From NCBI GenBank assembly GCA_900547045.1, contig URFB01000008.1:1-15525 (forward strand): 15,525 bases of DNA, read 5' to 3'. The DNA is from an uncultured Mollicutes bacterium. GTDB taxonomy: Bacteria > Bacillota_I > Bacilli_A > Acholeplasmatales > Anaeroplasmataceae. A program made the translations under genes and the position numbers. This document shows, in pieces, positions 7,383 through 14,233 of this stretch. Below the pieces are notes generated by a model. It ran no database searches, was not told the DNA's origin, and was given only the letters and a program-made list of their open reading frames with translations. Each line of letters begins with the position of its first letter. The first letter of the stretch is position 1.

Positions 7383-8423
7383 TTATTTTTCCATTCTATC
7401 TAAGGCTTCCCAGATTCCTGTAATATACATAGAGCCTAATGCTCTATCATATAAGCCATAGCCTGGCTTAGCCTTTTCATCCCAAATCATTCTTCCATGA
7501 TCGGGTCTAATATATTTTGTATAACCGGCATCATGGTAGGCCTTAATCATACCAAACATATCAAGAGAACCACACTTTGAATAGTGAGCAGATTCCTCAA
7601 ATGACTGGTCTCCTACTAGCTTAATATTTCTAATATGAGCAAAGTGAATTCTATCCATCGCCGCATATTTCTTTACTAAATGAACCATATCATTTTGAGG
7701 ATTTGTTCCTAAAGAGCCTGAGCATAGAGTAAGTCCATTATAATGGTCATCTACAAGACCTAAGAATCGATCTAGATTCTTCTCACAGGTAATAATTCTT
7801 GGAATTCCAAAAATAGGCCATGCAGGATCATCAGGATGAATCGCCATTAGAACATCACACTCACGAGCAACTGGAATAATTTCTTCAAGGAAATATTTAA
7901 GGTTAGCCCAAAGACCTTCTTCTCCTAGTTTTTTATAAGCCTCAATTAATTCCTTTACCTCACTTGGCTTATATGAAGCATCCCAGCCTGGAAGTGTAAG
8001 CTTAGTTGGATCTAGCTTATCTACATCCTCCTTATAATATACTAAGGCCTCACTTCCATCAGGAAGCTTATGGTCTAGCTGGCTTCTTGTCCAGTCAAAG
8101 ACAGGCATGAAGTTATAGCAAATACATTTAACACCATGACGAGATAGGATTCTAATATTTTCCTTAAAGTTTTCAATATGTCTTTTATAATCACCACGAT
8201 GAAGCTTAATATCCTCAGATACGGGAACTGATTCAATTACCTCCATCTCAAGACCATGAGATGTAACATAGTCATGTAAGCGTGCAACCTCATCTTCTGG
8301 CCATACCTCACCTACAGGTACTGTATATAAAGCTGTTACCACACCTGTCATACCAGGAATTTGTCTGATATAGTCTAATGTGTTTTTATCATCATAGCCA
8401 TACCAGCGAAATGTCATTTTCAT
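7383..8423 (-). CDS. uxuA: D-mannonate dehydratase
   Basis: Converts D-mannonate to 2-keto-3-deoxy-D-gluconate (KDG) in the hexuronate pathway. The 346-residue protein has the compact length usual in Firmicutes. Seen: N-terminal TFRWYG; HPDDP (196-200) leading into the GIPRII segment; C234 in LTLCSGSLG; H263 in FAHIRN; and RPDHGR at 306-311. These Cys, His and Asp positions match the known metal site of the family, usually Fe or Mn. A two-base gap separates its ATG from the YhcH stop and no good SD is visible, so translation is probably coupled; a second in-frame Met lies two codons in. The enzymes that make mannonate (UxuB) and that use KDG (KdgK, KdgA) are not in the window. UxuA is the firmest anchor for a uronate-related role of the operon. 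Confidence 0.95.
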   Translation of the reverse strand: MKMTFRWYGYDDKNTLDYIRQIPGMTGVVTALYTVPVGEVWPEDEVARLHDYVTSHGLEMEVIESVPVSEDIKLHRGDYKRHIENFKENIRILSRHGVKCICYNFMPVFDWTRSQLDHKLPDGSEALVYYKEDVDKLDPTKLTLPGWDASYKPSEVKELIEAYKKLGEEGLWANLKYFLEEIIPVARECDVLMAIHPDDPAWPIFGIPRIITCEKNLDRFLGLVDDHYNGLTLCSGSLGTNPQNDMVHLVKKYAAMDRIHFAHIRNIKLVGDQSFEESAHYSKCGSLDMFGMIKAYHDAGYTKYIRPDHGRMIWDEKAKPGYGLYDRALGSMYITGIWEALDRMEK

Positions 8424-8425
8424 AA

Positions 8426-8884
8426 TTAATCTACCATAACCTTTAATACAATCTTTTTAACATGACAGGCTTTACCATGCATTACGCGAGGCTGGTGAGC
8501 ATCAATAGGTGACGCAATAGCAAATTCACCCTTATGTAACACAATATGACCTGCATCCTTAGGAAATTCAAAGAACATTAAATCCTTTGTCTCATCATAA
8601 GGCATTTTTATCTTTAATCCTTCAACCTCAGTATAGCCAAATTCTTCTTCCCCTTCAACTATATACTGAATATCATGGTACTTACGATGAGCCTCAAAAA
8701 GACACTCATCATAAGGCATCGAATCATATTCCTGAACATTGGCATAAACCTTATTTCCATCAATAGGATAATTACCAGGCTTTAACTCACTTAAATTTGT
8801 TTCCTTAAGCCAATTAAAGGCTTTTTTAAAGCTATCATTATTATAATTATAGCAAGCTTCATTTCCTAATTTCGCTGTTAACAT
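8426..8884 (-). CDS. YhcH/YjgK/YiaL family protein (DUF386 cupin-like)
   Basis: A 152-residue small beta-barrel protein of the YhcH/YiaL/EbgC family, whose members sit in sialic acid, uronate and diketogulonate operons and are thought to act on the anomeric form or conversion of sugar acids. Seen: E64-A-H66-RKY-H70-D, the DIQYIVEGEEEFGY strand, and a late H130 in SPIDAHQPRVM, which together form the family metal site (Glu plus three His). The length is normal. SD AGAGG lies 6 bases before ATG, and the gap to the upstream hydantoinase gene is 12 bases. In E. coli yiaL follows yiaK, and here both families are again in one operon, which supports a shared sugar-acid substrate. The exact reaction of the family is not firmly known. 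Confidence 0.9.
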   Translation of the reverse strand: MLTAKLGNEACYNYNNDSFKKAFNWLKETNLSELKPGNYPIDGNKVYANVQEYDSMPYDECLFEAHRKYHDIQYIVEGEEEFGYTEVEGLKIKMPYDETKDLMFFEFPKDAGHIVLHKGEFAIASPIDAHQPRVMHGKACHVKKIVLKVMVD

Positions 8885-8896
8885 ATTAAACCTCTT

Positions 8897-11023
8897 TTAT
8901 ATTTGATTTTTAGCACCAATAATCATAATGTCGTCATTTCCGTCAAGCATATTAAGCTCAACCTCCATAAGCATTAAGATATTATTTAATTCATTTGAAC
9001 CATTAAAGTCCATAACACGAGCTCCAAAACATACATAATAGTCAGGTCTTAAAATTGCATCCGACTTATAAACGGATAAATCCTCCCACATCTTCGATAC
9101 AATTGTACGATATGAGCCTGGCTTACATACTATTGCCTCAGCATCATTTCTTTGAACCTTAATGAATCCCTTCTTATCAAGAACACGCATTGCATTTCTT
9201 CCTTTAATAGAAGCTTCATAGGCATAGAAGCCTTTAGTACGACCAGCAAGATGTGTATCTTCCTTACTTTGACGCAAGTCCTCAGCAGCTAACTCTAACG
9301 CTTCCTCTTCTGTACATTCCTTTAATAAATCAGTTGTCTTGACCTCAGTTGAACCTGTTGCGATAGCTGTAAGCTTAGATGTTTCAGCATCAATTTCAAT
9401 ATGAACCTCGACACTAGAAGGCTCTGCACCACTTTCAACAGCCTTATTAATAGCTTCAAGCTTAATAGCACGAATATCCTCAGGAGATGGATTTGGTACA
9501 ACACGTTCAACAACATCACGTACCATCGCAAGAGCAACTCCAATTGATGAAATAACCTCTGCGTTTTCAGGAACACTATAGCGAACATCCATCTTTTTAG
9601 CAACATATCTAATAAGTGATGTGGCACCTCCACCAACACCTACAAGAGAAATTTGGTCATGCTCAAGACGATATTTACGAGCTAAGTCAAAGATAATTGG
9701 TGATACCTTTTCATAAGAACGCTCCATAATTTGTGTAGCAACATCCTCTACTGTCGTATGTAAATAATCGGCAATTGGCTGCATACAGCGTCTTGCACTT
9801 TCTACATTTCCGTAAGAGAAATCCCCCTCATGGACAAGACCTAAAACATTAGCAGCACAAGAGTTTGTAATAGTTACACGTTTGCCACTCTTAAGCTTGA
9901 TAGCTACATAATCATCAGGATCACCTGGCTTAGGGCTAAATAATTCAAGCTGTGGATCTTCAATTTCCTCAAGAGGAGTAAAGACAGCATAATCTAGACC
10001 TGCAATATGTGCACTACGAGGACCAACATCATGAACTCTTTGCTTATTAAGGCGAATCATAGAACCGCCAGCAACACCCTCAACTCTAACATCAAGGGAA
10101 GAAATATATGTACGATATCCACCAACCGTAGAATAATCAATGGCAGGACGGCCATCCTTAATTACACCTATATTAGTTGTAGTTCCTCCTACCTCAAAAT
10201 AAACACCATTAGAGGCACGCAAATACATAAGGGACCCCATTACTGAAGCAGCAGGACCTGAAAGCATAGTTAATACAGGGCGTTTTTTCATTTCATTAAT
10301 TTCCATTACACCACCATCACCACGCATGATCATAAGGGGAACGGTTACGCCTGCTTTTCTAACTGATTCTTCTGTTTGATTTGCTGTATTTAGCATTTTA
10401 GGAAGAATTGAGGCGTTTATCGCAGCAGTTCTTGTTCTTCTTGATAAGCCATAAAGCTTAGTAATATCCGATGCCATTGTTGTTTCAAAGCCTAATTCAT
10501 TCTTCGAAATATCAAAGACAAATTGTTCATCCGCAATATCATCGACGCCATAGCTCTTTGATGCAACAATAACTGTCGCACCCTTTTCCTTTAAAGCTAA
10601 AACAGCCTTTTTAACATTTTCATGATTAATATTTTTCTCGGCTAAATACTCATGAACAATATGAATTTTACGTCCATTTCCAAGATTAATATCCTTAAGA
10701 TGAGTTTGAACCTTAGCCATAAATGAGCCAATATTTCTTGTACCCATACCTAAAATACCAACGGTCGCAACATCACCTTCAATTAAAGCGTTTGTAGCCT
10801 GTGTTGTTGAATGCGCTACGAAAACCACATCTGAAGGATCAATATTATTTTCTCTTAAACAATTCATAAATGCTTGAACAACACCAGCAGCTACTCCTGA
10901 TTTATCATCATGAGTTGTTTTAACTGATGATTTACCAATAATTTCATGAGTTGCATTATCAATCGCAACGGCCTTAGTGTGTGTACCACCAACGTCGATG
11001 CCCATTCTAACTAATCTTGACAT
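8897..11023 (-). CDS. Hydantoinase/oxoprolinase-family protein (HyuA-like, ASKHA fold)
   Basis: A 708-residue cytoplasmic protein related to the ATP-using A subunit of hydantoinases and 5-oxoprolinase, which opens cyclic amides. Seen in order: phosphate-binding MGIDVGGTHTKAVAID (7-22); HSTTQATNALIEGD (71-84); MRGDGGVM (233-240); LSGPAASVMGS (254-264); EVGGTTTNIGVI (277-288); and VGVGGGATSL (461-470); then a C-terminal domain (about 510-708) I cannot name. The usual DMGGTSTDV core reads EVGGTTTNI, so the first Asp is Glu and the last Asp is Asn. No HyuB partner is encoded nearby. AGGAGG overlaps the permease stop, 10 bases before ATG. The next gene upstream is a permease, so the pair may handle the imported substrate. 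The fold also resembles sugar kinases and acetone carboxylase subunits, so ring opening is not assured. Confidence 0.85.
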   Translation of the reverse strand: MSRLVRMGIDVGGTHTKAVAIDNATHEIIGKSSVKTTHDDKSGVAAGVVQAFMNCLRENNIDPSDVVFVAHSTTQATNALIEGDVATVGILGMGTRNIGSFMAKVQTHLKDINLGNGRKIHIVHEYLAEKNINHENVKKAVLALKEKGATVIVASKSYGVDDIADEQFVFDISKNELGFETTMASDITKLYGLSRRTRTAAINASILPKMLNTANQTEESVRKAGVTVPLMIMRGDGGVMEINEMKKRPVLTMLSGPAASVMGSLMYLRASNGVYFEVGGTTTNIGVIKDGRPAIDYSTVGGYRTYISSLDVRVEGVAGGSMIRLNKQRVHDVGPRSAHIAGLDYAVFTPLEEIEDPQLELFSPKPGDPDDYVAIKLKSGKRVTITNSCAANVLGLVHEGDFSYGNVESARRCMQPIADYLHTTVEDVATQIMERSYEKVSPIIFDLARKYRLEHDQISLVGVGGGATSLIRYVAKKMDVRYSVPENAEVISSIGVALAMVRDVVERVVPNPSPEDIRAIKLEAINKAVESGAEPSSVEVHIEIDAETSKLTAIATGSTEVKTTDLLKECTEEEALELAAEDLRQSKEDTHLAGRTKGFYAYEASIKGRNAMRVLDKKGFIKVQRNDAEAIVCKPGSYRTIVSKMWEDLSVYKSDAILRPDYYVCFGARVMDFNGSNELNNILMLMEVELNMLDGNDDIMIIGAKNQI

Positions 11024-11037
11024 AATTATTAATCCTC

Positions 11038-12384
11038 CTATCTATAGAAACAAAAATAAGTTACTAGCTCCATAATCACACAAAGTGACCATCCACAAAT
11101 AATACTAGTTTTTAAATATTCCTTAGTTGGAACCTTCGTATATCCAATACCCCACGCAATCCAAGATTGAGTTATACAACAAGAAACATTCATAACAGTA
11201 GATGGAATAATAAATAATGCAGCTAAGAATTCAACAGGAAGTGTACCAAAGCCCAATAAAATACCCAGTAATGCGGCACCGCAACCAAATAATGTAAATG
11301 GACCGCGGAAAAGACCAAGAGGTGCAAGGCAGGCAAATATAATTATCAATACAAGCGGATTCTTAGGAATAATAGAACCTAATACCGCATTGAAATATGG
11401 TGAGCATAATGTCGCAGCCTTATTAAACATAGGAAGTACAAGTAAGAATCCTACAAGAGGAGCCGCATCTACTACACCATCAAAGAAATCCTTATTAAGT
11501 ATACGGCATGCACCCTTAAAACTCTTAAGCTTTCCACAAACAGCAAGTGCATAGAATCCAGCAATAATAAAGCCTAAAATAATAGGTGCTCCAAGTAAAT
11601 TTAATACAACTGGTAAAATAGGAGCGATAAGGGCAGGTGTAGGTGCAAAATCAAGTTTCTTTCTTTGTGGAGCTTCAGCGGCCCATGCTTGTGAAATTCT
11701 TTTCTTTCTAGTAAAGAAAATAACAACACAAAGTGTAAATAGCACTTGAATGCCCATCATTGTAAATCCCCAGGCAAGATTATCATTTATTGTCCATCCA
11801 GGGAAGAAACCTGAGTATTGACTATTTAAAACCGGATTAATAAACATACCAGCACCAATACTTAACGTATATGATACAATTGCACATTTTTTAGGAATTC
11901 CTAGAGATATTAAAATAGGAAGAATAATAACACCAATAGCTACAACAGCACCAGCACCAAATAATGAGGTAAATATAGCGGTTGTTACAATTGAAAGTAA
12001 AATACAAGTAATAGCAGGTCTATCTCCGCCCATTTCGGTTGTCTTCTTAATTAACGTGGAAGCTATTCCTGTTTGAAGAATAACACGACCAAACCAAGCA
12101 CCAAATACAACATTAACAAGGGTTGCGCCCCAAGATTCAGGACCCTTTTGATAAACAAGATCTAAAGCATCTTTAAATGATTTATCTACTAATTCCTTAT
12201 TAGTTTCATAAAATGATTTATCAAATACCCATCCCTGTCTTACACAAAAATTACCAATTAATGGTAAGACAAGCCAAATAGTAGCGATAATTAAGATTCC
12301 CATAAAAAGGTTTCCACCCTTTATGGCATAGTATGCTAATCCAAAGAATGACAGAATCAGCAAAATTCCAATTATAATTTCCAT
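11038..12384 (-). CDS. Organic-acid type permease of the ion transporter (GntP/CitMHS-like) group
   Basis: A 448-residue polytopic membrane protein with about 12 hydrophobic segments (for example 3-20, 24-43, 86-106, 142-162, 168-187, 205-224, 249-281, 342-360, 384-402 and 424-446). The halves look related: each carries a Gly-rich re-entrant-like stretch, FGAWFGRVILQTG near 94-106 with FTSLFGAGAVVAIG (138-151) in the first, and LAPLGLFRGPFTLFG (353-367) in the second. This is the general pattern of gluconate/citrate/C4-dicarboxylate carriers, but I cannot fix the family. AAGGAG lies 7 bases before ATG. As the only transporter in the operon it most likely imports the compound that the nearby enzymes degrade, probably a sugar acid or other carboxylate. 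No binding protein or PTS part is present. Confidence 0.78.
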   Translation of the reverse strand: MEIIIGILLILSFFGLAYYAIKGGNLFMGILIIATIWLVLPLIGNFCVRQGWVFDKSFYETNKELVDKSFKDALDLVYQKGPESWGATLVNVVFGAWFGRVILQTGIASTLIKKTTEMGGDRPAITCILLSIVTTAIFTSLFGAGAVVAIGVIILPILISLGIPKKCAIVSYTLSIGAGMFINPVLNSQYSGFFPGWTINDNLAWGFTMMGIQVLFTLCVVIFFTRKKRISQAWAAEAPQRKKLDFAPTPALIAPILPVVLNLLGAPIILGFIIAGFYALAVCGKLKSFKGACRILNKDFFDGVVDAAPLVGFLLVLPMFNKAATLCSPYFNAVLGSIIPKNPLVLIIIFACLAPLGLFRGPFTLFGCGAALLGILLGFGTLPVEFLAALFIIPSTVMNVSCCITQSWIAWGIGYTKVPTKEYLKTSIICGWSLCVIMELVTYFCFYR

Positions 12385-12405
12385 AATTTTTCTCCTTTTC
12401 TTCTT

Positions 12406-13032
12406 TTAAATATTCTTTATTACTTCTTTTAAACTTTTAAATCTTTTGGCATCAGTTTCAAAATATATTCCATCAGGAACCCAAAATGGTTCAATACCAG
12501 CATTATTAGCAGCTTTAATTCCATTTTTAGAATCCTCAAGGATAACAACCTCTTCTTTTTCAAGCTTAAGCTTAGCTAAAGCCTTAAGAAAAATTTCGGG
12601 ATCAGGTTTTCCTTTTGAAACCTCATCACCAAACACCTTTACATTAAAATAAGAATTAATACCTGCAAGCTCTAAATACTTATTCGCAACAAGTTTACTT
12701 GAAGATGTTGCAAGTGCTATTTTTATTTTATTATCCTTAAGAAAGTCTATAAGCTCATAAAGTCCTTCCTTAACTGGAATTCCATGTCTCATAATATAAT
12801 CATATACCATTTGATTTTTTTCATCCTTTAGCATCTTAAAATCAATATCACTTTGATAATATTTATGAAACATTTCTTTAGACGATTTAAAATTTAAGCC
12901 TCTAATTGTAATTATGAATTCCTCATTTATAGGCAAGTTATATTTTTTTAATATTTCATGCCACATTTTACTAGATAATCTTTCAGTGTCAAACATCAGA
13001 CCATCCATATCAAAAATGACGCCCTTATGCAT
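12406..13032 (-). CDS. HAD-superfamily protein, beta-phosphoglucomutase-like subfamily
   Basis: A 208-residue HAD protein with a small helical cap. Motif I is FDMDGLMFDTE (D8 nucleophile, D10), motif II LATSSS (around 110), motif III KGKPDPEIF and motif IV VVILEDSKNGIKAA. This arrangement is typical of beta-phosphoglucomutase and sugar-phosphate phosphatases, and sequence alone does not separate mutase from phosphatase. I place the start at ATG 13032 (MHKGVIFDMDG), the usual family start; a TTG six codons upstream is possible but would lie deep inside the previous gene. With the ATG start, the first eight bases overlap the end of the reductase gene, and no clear SD exists, so translational coupling is likely. 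It is the second gene of the operon; its role could be removal of a phosphorylated side product. Confidence 0.87.
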   Translation of the reverse strand: MHKGVIFDMDGLMFDTERLSSKMWHEILKKYNLPINEEFIITIRGLNFKSSKEMFHKYYQSDIDFKMLKDEKNQMVYDYIMRHGIPVKEGLYELIDFLKDNKIKIALATSSSKLVANKYLELAGINSYFNVKVFGDEVSKGKPDPEIFLKALAKLKLEKEEVVILEDSKNGIKAANNAGIEPFWVPDGIYFETDAKRFKSLKEVIKNI

Positions 13033-14038
13033 TTTTATCAAGTGATTCAATGGTTTCCCAAACGGAATCTATAACAGGAATACCATTTACAGTATTTTCA
13101 TGTCTTGTCTTAAGTTCAAGCTCGCCAGGATAATAAACCTCGCCACCTTCAACTACTGGTTCAGATGATTTAATATCCTTAAGGATACTATTTACAATTG
13201 AATCTGTAAGCTCTGTTGAATTAAATTTAGAAGGATCAATAGCAATCATAATTTGAGTCAATCCAATTTCATCGCCAAATGATGCAATCTTAGAAACAGA
13301 ATTACCATTGGTAAGAACAGTTGCTATAAGGTCAAGGGCAATTGAGAATCCACTACCCTTCCAATATCCCATTGGTAAGAAACGTCCTGTGCGCTCAATC
13401 TCAGCTGGGTCAGTTGTTAAATTGCCATTAGAATCATATCCTCCAGGGAATGGAAGCTTTTGACCCTTAAGTCTTGTCTCTTCAACTTTTCCATAAGAAT
13501 ATTGAGAAACAGCGCAGTCAATTACAACATGTTCGCCATTGCTTTGAGGAACCGCCATAATAAAGGGATTATTACCAATCTTAGGATTTTTTCCACCCCA
13601 AGCAGGCATATTTACAGTTGTATTTGACCAGCAAATACCAATTTTTCCATCATTAGCAGCTTGCCAACCATAAGTTCCACCTCTCATCCAGTGATTGTTG
13701 TTACCTAAGGCTACAATACCAATTCCATATTGGCTAGAAAGCTCACAAGCTCTTTTCATTGCAAGTGTTGCATTTAAAGGTCCAAAGCCTCTATGACCAT
13801 TCCAACGCTCCATTGCACCAAAGCTTAATTCCTTAGTTGGTGTTGCACTAGGATCAATTTCCTTCTTGTCAAGATATGACACTACACGTGGAAATCTATT
13901 TACACCATGAGAATAGATTCCATCAAGACTATTTTTAGCAAAAACCTCAGCCGCAAGGTGAGCATTTTCATTAGATAATCCTCTTTGTAACAATATCCTT
14001 TCAAATTTGTTTAATAAATCTTCATATTTGATACGCAT
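13025..14038 (-). CDS. dlgD: 2,3-diketo-L-gulonate reductase (YiaK/DlgD type, Ldh_2 family)
   Basis: NAD(P)H-dependent reductase of the malate/L-lactate dehydrogenase type-2 family; the closest type I recognise is E. coli YiaK, which reduces 2,3-diketo-L-gulonate to 3-keto-L-gulonate. Seen: YSHGVNRFPR with catalytic H44 at the same position as in YiaK; NNNHWMRGGTYGWQAA (113-128); IGICWSNT; IGNNPFI; and LPMGYWKGSG (221-230). I chose ATG 14038 (337 residues). GGGGGA lies about 9 bases upstream, the protein then aligns with YiaK from its first residue, and the earlier ATG at 14074 lies next to the operator with no SD. First gene of the operon, about 57 bases after the predicted transcription start. 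The true substrate may be a related keto-uronate, since no sgbH/sgbU/sgbE-like genes follow it here. Confidence 0.9.
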   Translation of the reverse strand: MRIKYEDLLNKFERILLQRGLSNENAHLAAEVFAKNSLDGIYSHGVNRFPRVVSYLDKKEIDPSATPTKELSFGAMERWNGHRGFGPLNATLAMKRACELSSQYGIGIVALGNNNHWMRGGTYGWQAANDGKIGICWSNTTVNMPAWGGKNPKIGNNPFIMAVPQSNGEHVVIDCAVSQYSYGKVEETRLKGQKLPFPGGYDSNGNLTTDPAEIERTGRFLPMGYWKGSGFSIALDLIATVLTNGNSVSKIASFGDEIGLTQIMIAIDPSKFNSTELTDSIVNSILKDIKSSEPVVEGGEVYYPGELELKTRHENTVNGIPVIDSVWETIESLDKNA

Positions 14039-14077
14039 TTTCGTTTTCCCCCGTTCTGTATCAATTTGTTTCATATT

Positions 14078-14093
14078 ACTGAAACCGGTTTTA
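14078..14093 (-). promoter_or_regulatory. LacI-family operator O1 at the operon transcription start
   Basis: The 16-mer ACTGAAACCGGTTTTA (plus strand) has a palindromic core AAACCGGTTT with the central CpG typical of LacI/GalR operators. It begins directly at or just after the predicted start of transcription, where a bound repressor would block initiation. An identical 16-mer lies 101 bp upstream at 14179. Confidence 0.8.
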
Positions 14094-14100
14094 CGCTTGT

Positions 14101-14129
14101 ATATTACCTCTAAAAACGCTTACAGTCAA
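14101..14129 (-). promoter_or_regulatory. Strong sigma-A promoter of the nine-gene operon
   Basis: On the minus strand TTGACT (14124-14129) and TAATAT (14101-14106) are separated by exactly 17 bp. Transcription should start near 14094-14095, at the edge of operator O1. A T9A7 tract (14142-14157) upstream of the -35 box resembles an UP element and may bend the DNA. Confidence 0.85.
14111..14124 (-). promoter_or_regulatory. CcpA-type cre site within the operon promoter
   Basis: TGTAAGCGTTTTTA on the minus strand fits 13 of 14 positions of the cre consensus TGWAARCGYTWNCW; only the C at position 13 is missing. It fills most of the spacer between the -35 and -10 boxes, where bound CcpA would exclude RNA polymerase. 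This predicts catabolite repression on top of the local repressor. Confidence 0.65.
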
Positions 14130-14178
14130 GCCTTTTTATGCTTTTTTTTTAAAAAAACCACATGAAAATAGCATTTTC

Positions 14179-14196
14179 ACTGAAACCGGTTTTAGT
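14179..14196 (-). promoter_or_regulatory. LacI-family operator O2, upstream copy
   Basis: ACTGAAACCGGTTTTAGT is an 18-bp palindrome apart from one G/T pair. Its first 16 bases equal O1. The centre is about 93 bases upstream of the predicted transcription start and 101 bp from the centre of O1, close to a whole number of helical turns (about 9.6), so a tetramer or a pair of repressor dimers could loop the promoter. Confidence 0.75.
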
Positions 14197-14202
14197 TTTT
14201 TG

Positions 14203-14233
14203 CTAAAATAATAGGAAAGCTATGCGCTTTCCT
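14203..14233 (-). terminator. Terminator of the LacI-family regulator gene, overlapping its stop codon
   Basis: On the minus strand AGGAAAGC (14233-14226), loop GCATA and GCTTTCCT (14220-14213) form a perfect 8-bp stem followed by the T-rich ATTATTTTA. The hairpin includes the last codons and stop of the regulator gene. It should separate the regulator transcript from the operon promoter downstream. Confidence 0.65.

Noticed and set aside
9322..9639. Minus-strand open frame of 105 codons in another frame of the hydantoinase-like gene
   Set aside because: Leucine-rich out-of-frame reading of a conserved gene with no ribosome binding site.
10007..10246. Plus-strand open frame of 79 codons
   Set aside because: Antisense to the hydantoinase-like gene and without supporting signals.
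12446..12652. Plus-strand open frame of 68 codons
   Set aside because: Antisense to the HAD protein gene and without supporting signals.
14161..14180. Short inverted repeat TGAAAAT/ATTTTCA near O2 considered as a terminator or further operator
   Set aside because: The stem is almost only A-T pairs with a 3-base loop; it lacks the CpG centre of the operators, and a better terminator for the regulator lies at 14203-14233.
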